Assembly (NCBI RefSeq): GCF_949628265.1
Contig: NC_088786.1
Location: forward strand, 41,313,681-41,377,680
DNA from: Cloeon dipterum
Taxonomy: Eukaryota; Arthropoda; Insecta; Ephemeroptera; Baetidae
Direction of reading: 5' to 3'
DNA length: 64,000 nt
The notes below the pieces were generated by a model. It was not told the DNA's origin. It worked only from the letters and a program-made list of their open reading frames with translations, and ran no database searches. Of the stretch, positions 1-11,804 are shown in pieces. Positions within the stretch are counted from its first letter, which is position 1; each line of letters opens with the position of its first letter. The position numbers and the translations under genes were made by a program.

Positions 1-414
1 ACCTGTGAGGTGATCGTAAGGCCTCAAATTCTTGCCTTTTCCCACATAAAAGATGCTTCTAACGAAAGTTTTCCACTTTTCCTTGGGGTCCAATTTTTGC
101 CACTTGTCTATTCCATTGATCTTCCCTGAGTCGAGCAACAAGTACGTAAAGTAGTCCTTGCTATTGAGTTCTTCTCTCTTTTTCTCTTCATCTTCAATGT
201 TTTTAATTTTATCTAGAATATTCTTTATTTGCTCGATCACGTTTTCAACCATTTCTCTCTCCAGCTGCTTATTACGCGACATCTCGTTCTCATCACTTGA
301 GTAAAGCAGCATTTCTCCATTTAAAGGCTCGAGTCTTTTCATGAAATTCTCGGCAGCAGGGTGTCCCAGATAATCTCTCACTTTTTCAAATCGTTCTTTA
401 ATAGCATTTCTCAT
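1..414 (-). CDS. GIY-YIG nuclease, LEM-3/ANKLE1-like, partial at window edge
   Basis: Reading leftwards from an ATG at 414, the frame stays open and ends at a GT (1-3 region), probably a splice donor, so the 3' part lies outside the window. The product starts with a charged helical stretch, then has FTYLLLDSGK and FYVGKGKNLRPYDHL. These match the GIY-like strand and the YIG/Arg segment of the complete nuclease gene at 3290-7378 (TYLLLDPR, FYVGKGKRSRPYCHL). It is therefore a second, diverged copy of the same nuclease fold. No ankyrin or LEM segment is visible upstream. The frame is also open for some 25 codons upstream of 414, so the true start may lie in an earlier exon. Confidence 0.7.
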   Translation of the reverse strand, partial: MRNAIKERFEKVRDYLGHPAAENFMKRLEPLNGEMLLYSSDENEMSRNKQLEREMVENVIEQIKNILDKIKNIEDEEKKREELNSKDYFTYLLLDSGKINGIDKWQKLDPKEKWKTFVRSIFYVGKGKNLRPYDHLTG

Positions 415-736
415 ACTCGGCAGAGTTCCCTCTTCTCTCTGATGGCCTTTCTCCTCGCTATAACACAAATCAATTTGCGCTTCTCTAGTCAAATTTCTTG
501 ACGATTTACCTGCTGTGGATTAAATTGAACAGCTGTACTTTCATCCATCGCTCCTCAGCAAAACTTTCGATAACAAACCTCTGAAAGGCTAAATGTACGG
601 AGATTATTATGTTTGGCAAATTAAAAAAATATTTTTCATTTACAAAGGTTATCCATAGGGATCGTAATTCCATGACAAACTTCAGTACCTTGAACAAAAT
701 GTATTTTAATACGATGTATATTTGCTGCAAAATATT

Positions 737-901
737 TCATTTACAGACGAATTCCTCTGCTGAGCATTGAGATGATTTCTCGTCGGTCTCGATTTTTGTG
801 TCAATTGTGTTTTCCTTGAATTTATTGGTATACAACCAATGGGCGACGAATAATACGAGCAGGAAAGAAATTACGCAAAAAAACACCGTCGGGATATCCA
901 T
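737..901 (-). CDS. Small single-pass membrane protein ORF (or first exon)
   Basis: A 54-codon ORF begins MDIPTVFFCVISFLLVLFVA, a hydrophobic segment long enough to cross a membrane, followed by a charged tail ending EEFVCK. The sequence at the end (TTCGTCT then gtaaatg) could also be a splice donor. In that case this is the 5' exon of a longer gene, possibly the nuclease fragment to its left; an open stretch at 506-600 could be the next exon. I do not recognise the family. Confidence 0.35.
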   Translation of the reverse strand: MDIPTVFFCVISFLLVLFVAHWLYTNKFKENTIDTKIETDEKSSQCSAEEFVCK

Positions 902-3289
902 GATGTGCGGATCAGTGTGCCTGTAAACTTGATCATAAATCGTGTTTTATATAATTCATTAACTTTAAACTTTCGATAGATCTGAAAATTGGTTTCCAGA
1001 CCGGTTTCGTAAGTCCCTTTAAATTTTCGCCCCCGCCGCAGCAAAATCTGCGCTATTTTAAATTAGTGTTCTGGTTTTATTTTTATTTTTAAATTCCCGA
1101 TCGGCCGCGTGGTGATTCTAAACCGTGTCGATTGATCCGGTTCTTTGAAATACGCAACTTTGCCGATTTTTTACCCTGGTAGAAAAGATCAGGAATTGGA
1201 TTGCTCGAGATTTGTAATTTTTTTACACCTGCCCTGCAAAGGGTGTGTCTCATAACCAAATTCGAACTGCATCTAAAATTGTCTTAATTTTTTTCTGCCG
1301 CAAAATGTACTAAAAAATTATCTATGTATCATGTAGCAAATAATGTTTGAATTTTAAAATAATTGAAAACAAACCTTTTTAACACGTTTCTCCTGAAGTT
1401 CTTGTCCTCGAGTTCAAATTAAGGCGATCAGTGCGTGTAATTGGGCCAAAAGTGTGCCTCAATTTCAATTTTCCTGGCAACTGAATTTTATAGAGTCTGG
1501 TCTGTAAAGACACATGTGCTGGGCGCGCGGAACCGCAAGTGGAAGTGACCCGTGGCCTCATGCTTATTGTTACAAAGCCACATCAGCCACATGAATCTGC
1601 GTGATCCAATTTTAGCACGAAATATCCCTAAAGCAGCTATATTTCCTACTTCTAAATTTAACAAACCAAACCATGAAGACACCCAAGCCCAAAATCTGGA
1701 GCTGCTCTTTTTGGCATGTAGCAAAATCGAGCCAGATTGCTTGCTTTTTTTCTGCTCCTTTGATGCTGCATATTCCTAATAATTCTTGTTACCAATGCAC
1801 GAATAAATCCTTTAGGATCCAGTTTAAACAAAAATTGACCTAAGAAATTGAGAAAAGTAGCTGCAAAGTTAAAAAATGGTGAGAACTGTCTCCTTACTCG
1901 AAATCCTATTTTATTTCACAACAAAGAGTATTTCCGTAAAAGGTTTCACACGCTGTTGGACTTATCTCGACGAGAGAAATCGAATTCTGCCAAGAAAATG
2001 TGGTCAAGCGCTGCAAATTTTCGAGAAAATTGGCAAAATTTTGAATTTTCACGATAGCAAAGGTTCTTTTTTGATTATTGCAAATTGTAAAATATTTTTC
2101 TTTTCGATCAAATGCTTATTGCATCTAAAAATTCAAGAAATTTCCACTGTCACCCTGCAGCAATCCACTAATTAAAGCAAATTTGCTTCAAACTAAAACC
2201 AGAGGCTTTATAGTGGTTCCGAGCGGATGCTGATGAGCCGGTAATTCTACCCGTCTTGTTTCGGGCCGTCTTTGCGTATCGGCTGCATGTCCGTTGTTAT
2301 TTCACCCGTGCTGAAGGACCGTCGGAGGATGTATCACAAACGGGCCGCCGCGCAGTTGTTATTCCATCGCAGGGGCAAGATGCACCCCGCGAAGCTGCCG
2401 TGTCGAGCCGGTTGCCTGCCGCGCTGTGCGCCGGAGGTTCGGAAACACCTCTGAGAATTTCCTCTGGCAATGAAACTGTCGTGCTGTCATTGATCTCAAA
2501 CGATGGAGTGTTGATTTTGATAAGATGCCAAATAGTTATTTTGAAGGAACCGTTTTAAAATAACAGGTGGAGGATTAAAAATACGAAAATATTTATTTAT
2601 TTGTCGATTAATTCGATTATTTCACCGTTTTAATAACAATTCGACAGGAATGATTTCTATCACAGGAGCAAAGCTGCAGGATTAGTACATTTCTTGATCT
2701 TGTGTGTGCTGAAAACCTCCTCTTGCTCTCACGTCCGCGATAATAATCCTGAAAAATGCAGTCACCTTTTTGCCAAAAGAACCAGAATGTGCAAATTTTA
2801 ATAAAAATTCCCCGGTGGGTGCATTACTAATTTTAAGATGGCTTTTAGCAGAAATGGAGTAAATAGAGCAAACTTTTGATTTTTGTATGTGCACGAAATA
2901 TTTGAAGAAAATTAGAGAGTACATTAATTTCTCAATTAAACTGTTTGACAGCAAACACGACTCGGAGACGCTTTAAAAAATAAAAATAAACTTCCCCTGC
3001 AGCCACTTCCTCTCACGAAATATTTAAAGGGCTCCACAGGGATCGTAGCTTTTTAAATTATTCAAAATAATTGATTAATAGAGTAAAAAATAGGGTTTAG
3101 TAGCAAATTAAAATTTTTTTCCATCACAAAATAAAAAATATCCTTCGTTTTATTGACTAAAAGATTTAAAAATCAAACCAAGATCACAAAAAAGACACAC
3201 TTGCTACAATTTACAAATCTTTCGTGTTTGTATAAATAAAAAAGGAAAATCAGTCTGAGATCGCGTAGAAAACGGAAAATTGGCATCGA
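902..3289. other. Intergenic, no gene recognised
   Basis: AT-rich sequence with only short ORFs that show no family resemblance, no paired splice sites joining them and no repeat structure that I could identify. A GC-richer patch at about 2210-2460 holds overlapping ORFs that look like noise. Confidence 0.5.
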
Positions 3290-6200
3290 CTAGCTGATGT
3301 CGGAGGGAAACAACTGTCTCTCCCCTTCGTAGAGGAAAATGTTCATTGCGTTGCGCAGCAGGTGAACTCCAAAGTGGCACTGCTCCTTCGCCGACTTGGT
3401 CGACACCACGCCGTAGTACTCGCCACCTTTCATGTTGCACAGGTTCGACAACCCTGACGGAAAAACAGAAAAAATGATGATTAGTTTTATTTCGATTAAA
3501 CTTTCCAGAGAGCTAAACTCAAATAAAATTTAATTTAACCTTAAAAGGTCAGAGATTACTATCAGGGTAAACCTGACCTGACCCTGAAAGATCATATTCA
3601 AAATTTCCAAATTAAAACTGATAAAAATCCAATAAAACAACATTTTGACCTTCAGGGTAAAGTCAGGGTCAGGCCCTGAAGGTTCAATTTAGGTCCTGTT
3701 GGTGTGCTAAAGTCAATTTTAGAGATATAATAACAAAAAATTAAATCCCTGCAAAAGGTCTAACCTATCGCATCAATCATGGCGGCCTCCCTGGTGTGCG
3801 CCTCGACAGGGATGACGCTGTGAAAGACGTGGAGGCAGACGACTCCACACCCAGCCTTCCAGATGTCCAGGATGCGCTTGATCTTTGCTCCGGGCTCAGG
3901 TCGACCCTGATCCTCCCCTTTCCAGGCGGCGATCGCCTCATTCAGGTGGCAGTAGGGCCTGGAACGCTTCCCCTTACCGACGTAAAACACGCTCTGAATG
4001 AAAGTTCTCCAGGTCTCCTTAGGACCCAGGTCGTGGGCGCGGAGGGGAAGGTTCAGGGTCACCCTGGGGTCGAGCAAGAGGTAGGTGAAGCTGGTTTTCA
4101 GGTGCCCGCCCCGCAGTTCCCTCCCTTTTTGCACTGAGGACGTGAATTCCGTCGCCAACCGCTGCTCCAGGGCCAAAGCCGGAGCGGGGTCGAAGGACGA
4201 AGGGTCTTTCAGGGTCTTTTCGAGCTCCCGGCTGAATTCTGGATTTGAAATACGGGATTTTGTATTAGTCAAAAAGATATTTTGTTGAAATGAGTTTGTT
4301 TTTGTGTTTAAAATTTGTCCATTTAAATGTTAAGTCGGAGGGGAGGAGAATTTTACCCTGAAAAATCGAATATTTGATAAGAGGTCGTAAACCTGCCACT
4401 TTTAAGCATATTTAAAAGTTGTTCATGATCAAAAAATATGCTGAGACGTGAAATTAAGGGTCACAGGCCGATTTTAACTTTTGAAATTTAATTTTCCGAG
4501 GTTTTCGAAATTACGAAAAAATGGAAATCGATTCACAATCTCCTATAACATTTATTTTAAGCAATTATATTTCCAGAAAATTTAATACAATTGTGAATTA
4601 AATGTTTTAAAAGCTGTTGTTCAATTTTAAACAGTACCAGTGAATATTATTACGGCTCAAACAATAACACCGACTGCTCGTTACGCTTCATTACGACACA
4701 TTCAAACAATTTCAACGTACTTGTCGTGTTTTCCTGTTCAATTTGCTGCCCTTTCCGTCCCTTCTTAAGCCGAGCCAGTTGCCTGGCGTAGACGGCCTTT
4801 GTGGAATTGGTGATTGGACCAGGTTTCGCTCCTTTCTCCCGCAAGGCACTCGACAAGTGGTCGGAACTGTAGCCAAGCTCCGAAGAAATCGACACCAGGC
4901 TGTTCCGCGACCCTCTAACGTCTAGAATAATTAAATTTCTCGCTCTGGATAATTTTTTTAAGTTAAATTCGTACCTTCCGAGGCCTGGCTCTGTTCTTTT
5001 CCGGCAACCGCACCCATCGCACTGAAATTTTTTAAGACAAATGCCTCAAATAATTTTCTCGGGACAATCCTAACTTAAAAAGAAATAATATTTAATGACG
5101 ATAACCTTGGTTGTTACTCTGAATATTGAGGAAATTTAATAATAATTTTTTGTCAATTTTATCGATTCGATATTTTCAATTCGGTTTTTATTTTCGAGTT
5201 TAAAACACAATTGATTTAGAAAATCAAAGAGTCTTAGACGGTTTAAATCGGACAATTTGTGTTCAAAAAGAAAGAAATAAATCTCTGGTTTGAATATTGT
5301 ACCGGGAAAGGAATTAAACAAAAAAATCTAACCTGTTGAGTCTTTTCTCGATGAGTGAGACGCCTGTGGTGCGGTCTGTGTATCGGAAAACCTGGGACAC
5401 GACTGACAACGAGCTGACGCAGCTTTTAAACTCGTCGTCTGATAAGCAAACGTCGGGCTTTGCATCGCTCCTCGATTCGACGTCACACCATTTTTTGGAC
5501 ACTGGCTCCTCCAGCCTGACATCTTCCAAAGACTACACAATGAAAATTAGTTCAGGAGGGTCAGAAAAATTGAATTTGCTTACTAAAGCCAAAGAGTAGA
5601 CTGTCTCGGCATCTTCGATTTCAACTCTTTCTGAAAAATATCGGAATTTAAACGAATTAATTCAAAAAGCTGGAGGATTGACTCGATTAGACAAAGGAAA
5701 TGAATAATAAACAAATAAACTCAAACGAATGACGAACCTTGGCCCCTTATTTATTTATTTATTTATTTATTAAACAACTGCTCTGCGCTTGCGTGTGCGC
5801 TCGTCGTTGGAAAAATCGTGAAAAGTGGCTCCTGGACCGATCTCAGGGTGGGGTACCCTGAAAAAGATCTTCAGGGCATGTCAGGTGGTAGGGCTCATCG
5901 AGACAAATCGTTTGAGACCTCGTGACTTGAAATGCAACAACGTGTCGAATTTGAACAAAAATAAAACAATTATCCCGTGTGTCAAAAGCAAAAAAAAAAT
6001 GAAAAATCAAATTTTAATTTTTTTATGGGGGCGAAAAATCTGAAAATTGGTCTCCAGACCGGCGTTGGGCTTACGTGTGCGGTGGAACAGCAAAGATCTT
6101 AATCTGGGCCCCTGTGCGGGAAAAATTGCGATTTTTCAATTTTTACAGAGAAAGACCTAAAGTCACGTTTTTTTTTAGCTCCAAACCCTCAAATTACGAG

Positions 6201-7378
6201 ATAAATGGACGAATTTGGTGTCAAAAGACGCGTAAATTAATTTTTCAGAGGGCCCGCGTTGTCGAATTTTTGTCCTGGACCGGAGATATGGCCGGTGGAA
6301 GCCAAAATGGGTCGAAAAAAACGCAAAAAATTAATTATTTCAAATTTAAACGAAAAGTGTGTTGAAAATCCCAAAATTTTTCCTTCATTTGATACTTTTA
6401 GAAGGTGGATAGCCATCATGTCTGGAAAAAACCTTCTTTGAGAGAAATTTAATTTTTAAGAATTCTAAAATTATGCAGAAAAAAAGTTCTTAAAAAATCG
6501 AAAAATGGTCTGATTTTGGAAAAATGAAGACGGGAGGCCGCGCCCCACCGAGGGGCATCGACTGGTGCGTCAATCAACCTCCTCCGACCCACAGGACCCC
6601 TCCTCGGCCCCAAAAACCACAATTTTGTAATCATTTTTCGTCTTAAAAAATTAATAATTCGGCTCCTAAGGGTCGTACAGCCAAAAACGAATGTTTATGG
6701 GACTCGTGGTAAAATTCCGCGTCTAATGGACCCCGAACCGGCCCCCCATAGGCCCCCTCAATCCTAAAAGCCCCCAAAAACTGCGGATTTTTTTAAATCA
6801 ACTCGTTTGAATTAAAATGTACATTTTAAATAATAAGAATTAAATTCACACCATAAGTAAATTGGTCCTGAAGTTCCTCCATTTCCGTCTCTTTGCAATG
6901 CCATCGAAGGACGTTAAGGACCTCAAAGTTTCCCTGCTCGACGGCGTAGTCCATGGGCGTCAGGCCTTCCGAGTCTTTTAGATCCGGATCGGCGCCACTC
7001 TTGAGCAGAATCTGCATGATTTCCGTCTTGGACCAGCCGGCCGCGATGTGCAAAGGCGTGCAGCCGTCTGCCGACCTGACGAAAATTATTATAATTCAGA
7101 TTTAAATTAATCAGGGGTCTTACCTGAGGTTCGGATCGGCGCCGAAGGAGAGAAGGGTTTGGACGAATTGCGCCGATAAGGCTGAAGACATGCCGACGGC
7201 CAGGTGGATGGCCGCGATGCCGCTCTCAGGGTCGATTTTGTTCGGCTCGGCGTTCAGCTCTCCCAGCAGAAAAGTGGCCCAACTGCTTTTAATCACTATT
7301 AACTGCACGAATTTAGTTTAAATTAAATTACCTGAGGTCTTGCTGCTCGATTGCGGCGCAGAGAAGCTTATTTTCCAT
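3290..7378 (-). CDS. ANKLE1: ANKLE1/LEM-3 type ankyrin-LEM-GIY-YIG endonuclease
   Basis: Nine exons join in frame on the minus strand: 7378-7332, 7282-7124, 7075-6852, 5630-5584, 5532-5333, 5021-4975, 4921-4721, 4238-3765, 3453-3290; 520 residues. Residues 1-143 hold ankyrin repeats (GADPNLRSADGCTPLHIAAG, GADPDLKDSEGLTPMDYA). Residues about 250-292 are a LEM domain (LREKGAKPGPITNSTKAVYA). Residues about 355-505 are the GIY-YIG nuclease: TYLLLD, FYVGKGKRSRPY with the family Arg, the PVEAHTREAAMIDAIG segment with the catalytic Glu, and LCNMKGGEYYG. This order is that of animal ANKLE1/LEM-3, which cuts DNA, notably chromatin bridges late in cell division. The first Met follows CTGGAGAAG. The intron at 5631-6851 is unusually long (1.2 kb) and holds repetitive sequence. 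All splice phases agree. Confidence 0.93.
5747..5771. repeat. (TTTA)n microsatellite
   Basis: About six tandem TTTA units lie in the long intron of the ANKLE1-type gene. Confidence 0.9.
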
Positions 7379-7805
7379 CTTCTCCAGATGTTTTACATTT
7401 CAAAATAAAATTTTTAAATTAAAAAATGACTTGTCAGGCTTCGTCTCTTTCGCCATTTGATGGAAATAATTTCCAATCAATGGGAATGGAAATTCCTGAC
7501 GAAAAACCACGAAAACGGGGTTATTAATCACAAATTAGACAAAAAACCAAGCGGTTCTTGGTTGCTTGTTTACATTTTCTTTAGTTCTGATAAGTGGGCG
7601 TCGCCGGTGATGCAGGCCGCTAAGGATAGTGAGATCAGGAGATTGAGAATATATAAATACGTTGAGGCTTAAACTAAAAATTTATGGTTTTAATTGCATT
7701 TTAATATTATTTAATATTTCAAAATTGTTTAAAATTTCATTTAAATAGCGTTTAGCTCAGTTTTAAATTAAAGTACATTTTGCTTCTTTTGCTCCTTATC
7801 TCACA
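7379..7805. other. 5' flank of the ANKLE1-type gene
   Basis: Short AT-rich spacer upstream of the minus-strand nuclease gene. It should contain its promoter, but no TATA box stands out. The plus-strand ORF at 7457-7672 has no recognisable features. Confidence 0.4.
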
Positions 7806-9620
7806 CTTCACACCTTGTCTCCCTTACTGGCTGTGTGTCTGCCAGGCTGTGACGACAGCGCCACACCATTATTGGAAACCAATTCTTTCGGTGCAAAGCG
7901 CGCGTAGGGAAAAGAAGGAACGAAGTAATTAGTGCTCCAATCGCTTTGAACTGGCAAGGAGTCGGTAGATTTGCCTGAAATTTGGATAATTGGAGAAACG
8001 ACCGCAAGAATCAGTAACACAGTGAGCCATAAAATAGAGTAAATTTAAACGAAATATATTATAGCTTCCCCAGGCTACAATTTTATTTAAAACCACCTTT
8101 TGCAAATTACAGAATTCATAAATATGGCGTTCTTGTCCTGTCACTCTGGTTTGGAGTTCCTGGTCTTCTTCAAATGTGTTGTCCTCGAACACGGCTGAAA
8201 AGGAAAAAGGGGTTGTTTCCGGTAGCAAGGGACAGGAATTTTGGCTTACAAGAAACTTGGATTATTTCTTCTCCATTTTGGCGAGGATTTCTCGGCAGAG
8301 AGTTTCAACTCTGAGCTTTTTCAACCACCAACAGATCTATCCCCGAGTGGGACGAATTGGACTTCGATTGGCCCTCGGGAGAGAGCAGGGAAAAGGCCTC
8401 GCAGAGGCGACCCTGGTGTCCAATTTGTCCAAAAATAAATGTGTTCCCATCATGGGAAATGGACGCAAGCCCGTTAGTTGTGAATTCAAAGACGGAGTGT
8501 TTGTGCTGAACAAACATTATCGGAGAAGAAGGAAAGTGCAACACAATCCAAAAAGTCAGAGGTCTCGAAGTGGATTCTGTCGGCCGTCTGTGGGTACTGG
8601 ATGGCGGCTTTGATTTGGTGTTCGACCAGTCAACGAACGGAAAATTATCATACGATCCTAATAAACTCCTGACTGCTGACACATCGTCGTTTTCAGCCTA
8701 AAAAGAAACAAATCTTGGATGGTGGGAACCTAGAGGCAGAGATTCCGCCTTTTTTCGCAAGAATTGGACGTGTATGGACCTTTTTGGATGACGGTCGCCA
8801 ATAAACAACCAAAATCCCAAATTTATAACCAATTTAAGCGGAGCAAGATCTTATATATGCAACGAAACGACACTCCGCACAGGAAAATCACCTCTGTTTA
8901 AATGTTGTATATGCAAGATTTAGATCCGCTTAGGGTGGTTATCATTTTGGCTTTTTAAGTGTTCAAGCGACAGTTTTCCAAAATGAACCATACTCGCTCT
9001 TCCAAGTGGTTACACCGTCATCTCCGAATCTGTGGAAACTTTTTGACTGGCGGGTTCCAACTAGCCAAGACTTGTTTCCTTTGTGCCTGAAAATGACGAA
9101 GTGGCTGAACCACTGGCAGAAACCGTACGGCAACCAACCGTTCGTTGTATTATCTGACACCAGGTTATTATTATTTTTCTAAATTAATTTGCCACCCTCC
9201 CGTGCCGACAGACGGCAGATAGTTTCCACTGCGAGGCCTCTAAAGTTTTGCATTTCGCCGCAGTAGCATTTTTCGACAACAATGTTCAAGATCAGCACAG
9301 TCTGTGAATTTCGGACAGATGGATTTTGTAATTTTTGTTCTGAGCTTGCGTTCATTTTCCAAAAGGGGAACGCTTTCAGGTGTGGACGTTGGACAACGGC
9401 CAGGGAAACGCCCTGAGAAGTGACAAATGTCTGTGAATAATGGTTCTTTCCCTGCTCTCTTCAGAGGGTCAACGGAAGTCGAATTCGGATCACTCGGAGA
9501 TAGAAGAGGGTTGGGGGGCGGCGGCCATGGGGGTGGCCACCGGAGGGAGGTTGTTATTCGACGAGGCAGATGAAATAAGTCCTCTCATCTGCAACAAACA
9601 AGGAAAATTGATCATTTAAT
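7806..9620. pseudogene. Scrambled yellow/major-royal-jelly-protein-like locus
   Basis: Pieces typical of the yellow/MRJP beta-propeller family occur on both strands. On the plus strand, 8531-8701 reads GKCNTIQKVRGLEVDSVGRL then WVLDGG, the hallmark N-terminal blade. On the minus strand, 8530-8310 gives GLASISHDGNTFIFGQIGHQ and SLLSPEGQSKSN. On the plus strand, 9450-9620 gives SLLSSEGQRKSNSDHSEIEE and GGRLLFDEADEISPLI, a second copy of the same blades. A minus-strand ORF at 8228-7929 (NTFEEDQELQTRV) may be a further blade. Opposite orientations, stop codons between blocks and missing blades mean no single protein can be made. It looks like an inverted partial duplication that has decayed. Exact limits are uncertain, and short functional exons cannot be excluded. 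Confidence 0.5.
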
Positions 9621-10537
9621 GGCTTATCAGCTAGAAAGGGTCAAACGCGGTCAAAAGAGAGATTAAATTTGCCGCAGCTGTTTTTACTAAAAGCCGCAAA
9701 CTTCCTTGTTCTCGCCCAGCAACTCGCATGAACTCAAATTTTCGGACTGCTTTTTATTACAGAAATAGTAGAAATAATATTCGTATAAAAATGTTATCTC
9801 TCAATAAACATTTTCCCTTTTTGCTGAGAGTTATAAAAGAATTTTTTCCCGAGGAATTAAAAATAGATATTTACTTACATTCATTTTCCAAGGTGAAAAC
9901 GACAGTCTCCAACCGTCCTGGGTCGGAGGAATGACCCTGGTTTTGACCAAAGGCCGCTTAGTTGTTGTTCAGCCCTCTCGATTTGACGCTCGAATTGGAA
10001 ATGCGTTTTACTGTTTTACTCCTCAATTCCCTGAGCCTGAACTGCTATCCAGCCGGTTTGCAATTTTCAAGAGCCAACCAATCCCAGTGCAGCCAGACTT
10101 CCTTTTAAAATGAGGTGGTGCCCGCGGATTGGTTCACAAACAGCTCTTTTCTGTTCTCGAGCGTTGGATAAAGTGCAGTAAGCGAGGGGTGGGGAAATAT
10201 CTCTATTCTGGCTGCCGACTTTATCAAAATAATTCCCCTTGTGGTATTTCTGGGTAGCCGCACGTCCGGCGAATGGCAAGATTGCCGGCCCAACCGGATA
10301 CTCGATTGCAAATGCAATTAAAATCATTTTTAACAAGCCTTTTAATGAAGAAATATTTTTAATATTTGTCTCGTTTTGAATTTTAAACCTCTAAAAAATC
10401 TCGTTACTTGATGCAGTTTCCAAAATTATGCTGGGTTAAAGAAATAACATTTTTATTATTAGCTTATAAAGAATAAAAAATTGTTTCAATTTTTTTATTT
10501 TTCAAATTTTCTACAATATTTCGAACATTTCCACCAT
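9621..10537. other. Intergenic between the yellow-like remnant and the peptide array
   Basis: No gene or repeat recognised. The right end (from about 10480) is the 3' flank of the first peptide gene, with AATAAA-like signals on the minus strand. Confidence 0.4.
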
Positions 10538-10571
10538 GGATCATGAGGAGCAGCCGCTTTAGAGGAACACA
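10538..10571 (-). promoter_or_regulatory. Conserved 3'UTR block, subfamily A peptide gene at 10632
   Basis: Copy of the GAGCTGTGTTCCTCGGAAGC element (full block about 36 nt). It lies in the second, non-coding exon. This copy carries a few substitutions (ctttagagg for cttccgagg). Confidence 0.6.
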
Positions 10572-10631
10572 CACTGAAAAATAATAAAGGTTCTCCGTGA
10601 CCTGTGAGTTAAATTTAAAAATTTCTACCTT

Positions 10632-10844
10632 TCAAGAATGAGTCATCCTGCATCTTCCCCTTTGAAAGATGAATCCCGGCGGACAAGAAGCGTCGATGGA
10701 CCGAACCGGAGCGGCAATGACCATCGCATGGAAAGGTGGAGGGCCAGACACTCCATCTGCTGCATTCTCTGTGGCTCGAGTTTCGCAGACGAGACAAACG
10801 GCCGCGACGAGCAGCAAAGCGAAGAGGAAACGCGTTCGGACCAT
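10632..10844 (-). CDS. Secapin-like secreted peptide, subfamily A (copy 1)
   Basis: 70 residues from the ATG at 10844. The signal peptide is MVRTRFLFALLLVAAVCLVC ending ETRA. A short propeptide of about 30 residues follows, with VRSIDAS before the C-terminal CPPGFIFQRGRCRMTHS, in which the two Cys are spaced C-x10-C. The CPPG...RxCR loop is the signature of secapin-type peptides of Hymenoptera (described as antimicrobial or protease-inhibiting); the relation here is by motif only. The whole CDS is one exon. A donor (AAG|GTAG) follows the stop within a few bases, so a 3'UTR intron separates it from the conserved block at 10538. Its upstream block is 10905-11110. Confidence 0.85.
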   Translation of the reverse strand: MVRTRFLFALLLVAAVCLVCETRATENAADGVSGPPPFHAMVIAAPVRSIDASCPPGFIFQRGRCRMTHS

Positions 10845-10904
10845 CACGAAAGCTGAAAAGCGACTGACTCATCCGTTCATCCAAATACGCAGTTATTGAT
10901 TTAT

Positions 10905-11110
10905 TTTGCGTTGGAGATAACGAAAAGTTATAGAACATTCCGTCCGTTTGGTGAAATTTAATTTTAAATTAAAAACAAATAAAAATAGCGCTGAGTATAC
11001 TGTGTTTTATTTTTATTTTGGATCCCATTAAAATTGACATTTGGCCCCGAAATGATAATAAAGTCGATTTTTTTCATTGATACGCGGCAACTTTTAAATT
11101 TCCAGCTTCC
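10905..11110 (-). promoter_or_regulatory. Shared upstream block of subfamily A genes (copy 1)
   Basis: Homologous to the upstream regions of the genes at 12091, 12921, 15438 and 17594. It contains the ggccccgaaatgataataaa core, with a GATA-type motif on one strand, and cgttggagataacgaaaagt nearer the gene, with a second GATA motif. It is probably a promoter/enhancer copied with the gene. Confidence 0.5.
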
Positions 11111-11300
11111 TATAGGCCTCAAATGTTAAATTTAACGATTAAATGTCGAATAAACTCGCCGCTTTATTCAGTTTCCAAAATGCTGCTGCGGTTGAAAAGA
11201 TACAAAATTTTTGTTCCACCTTCAAGAGTAAAGAAAAATTATTATTTCCAATTAAATTTTAATTTATTATTCAAAATTTAATTCCATTTTAAATAATTTG

Positions 11301-11329
11301 ATCGTGGAGCAGCCGCTTCCGAGGAACAC
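11301..11329 (-). promoter_or_regulatory. Conserved 3'UTR block, gene at 11397
   Basis: Reverse complement of the GTTCCTCGGAAGCGGCTGCT element, in the non-coding second exon. Confidence 0.65.
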
Positions 11330-11396
11330 GGCCCCTGAAACAATTTAAAAACTCATGACCCGTGAGATGAGAATTAAAATTTAAAATTAATACCTT

Positions 11397-11627
11397 TCAA
11401 GAATGAGTCATCCTGCATGTTCCCCTTTTGAGGACGAATCCCGGCGGACATGGATCTTCGGGTTTCCTCTCTGGAGCGAGAAAGGCAGATTCTAAAATTT
11501 CGGTTGTCAATCCATCATCTTTATCCTCTCTGGGATAAGTTTTTTCTCCGTTGGCTTGAGTTTGGCGGGCGAGAAAAACGGCCGCGATAAGCAGGAACGC
11601 GAAGAGAAAACGCGTTTGGACCACCAT
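11397..11627 (-). CDS. Secapin-like secreted peptide, subfamily A (copy 2)
   Basis: 76 residues from the ATG at 11627, chosen because MVVQTRFLFAFLLIAAVFLA starts the signal peptide exactly as in sister copies; in-frame codons upstream are 5'UTR. The propeptide is acidic and longer than in copy 1 (REDKDDGLTTEI, then FLAPERKPED). The end is CPPGFVLKRGTCRMTHS, so the Arg before the second Cys is Thr. It is closest to the plus-strand copy at 14671, with which it shares the APERKPEDPCP junction. It is transcribed away from the neighbour at 12091, so the spacer 11628-12090 serves both. Confidence 0.85.
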   Translation of the reverse strand: MVVQTRFLFAFLLIAAVFLARQTQANGEKTYPREDKDDGLTTEILESAFLAPERKPEDPCPPGFVLKRGTCRMTHS

Positions 11628-11804
11628 CCTCGCACAGCTCAACAGCGACTGACCAATCAGTTGAATAAATATAATAGCGAGAGTGTAACAGCCTACGAGA
11701 TAAATCACGAGTCTACCACGTGATCAACTCGTGGTCTCAGTTTTTTTTTAAACAAAGATTTTTGCAGTGCCCAACCCTCTTGAAATATTAGTTTATTTGA
11801 CATT

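Noticed and set aside
2256-2558. Overlapping GC-richer ORFs that might be a gene
   Set aside because: No signal peptide, domain, splice partner or codon pattern; frames overlap and look like chance.
8305-8682. Single 125-codon minus ORF as one gene
   Set aside because: Its first third is only the antisense of the plus-strand yellow-like blade; only the later part resembles the family, so it is annotated as part of a pseudogene.
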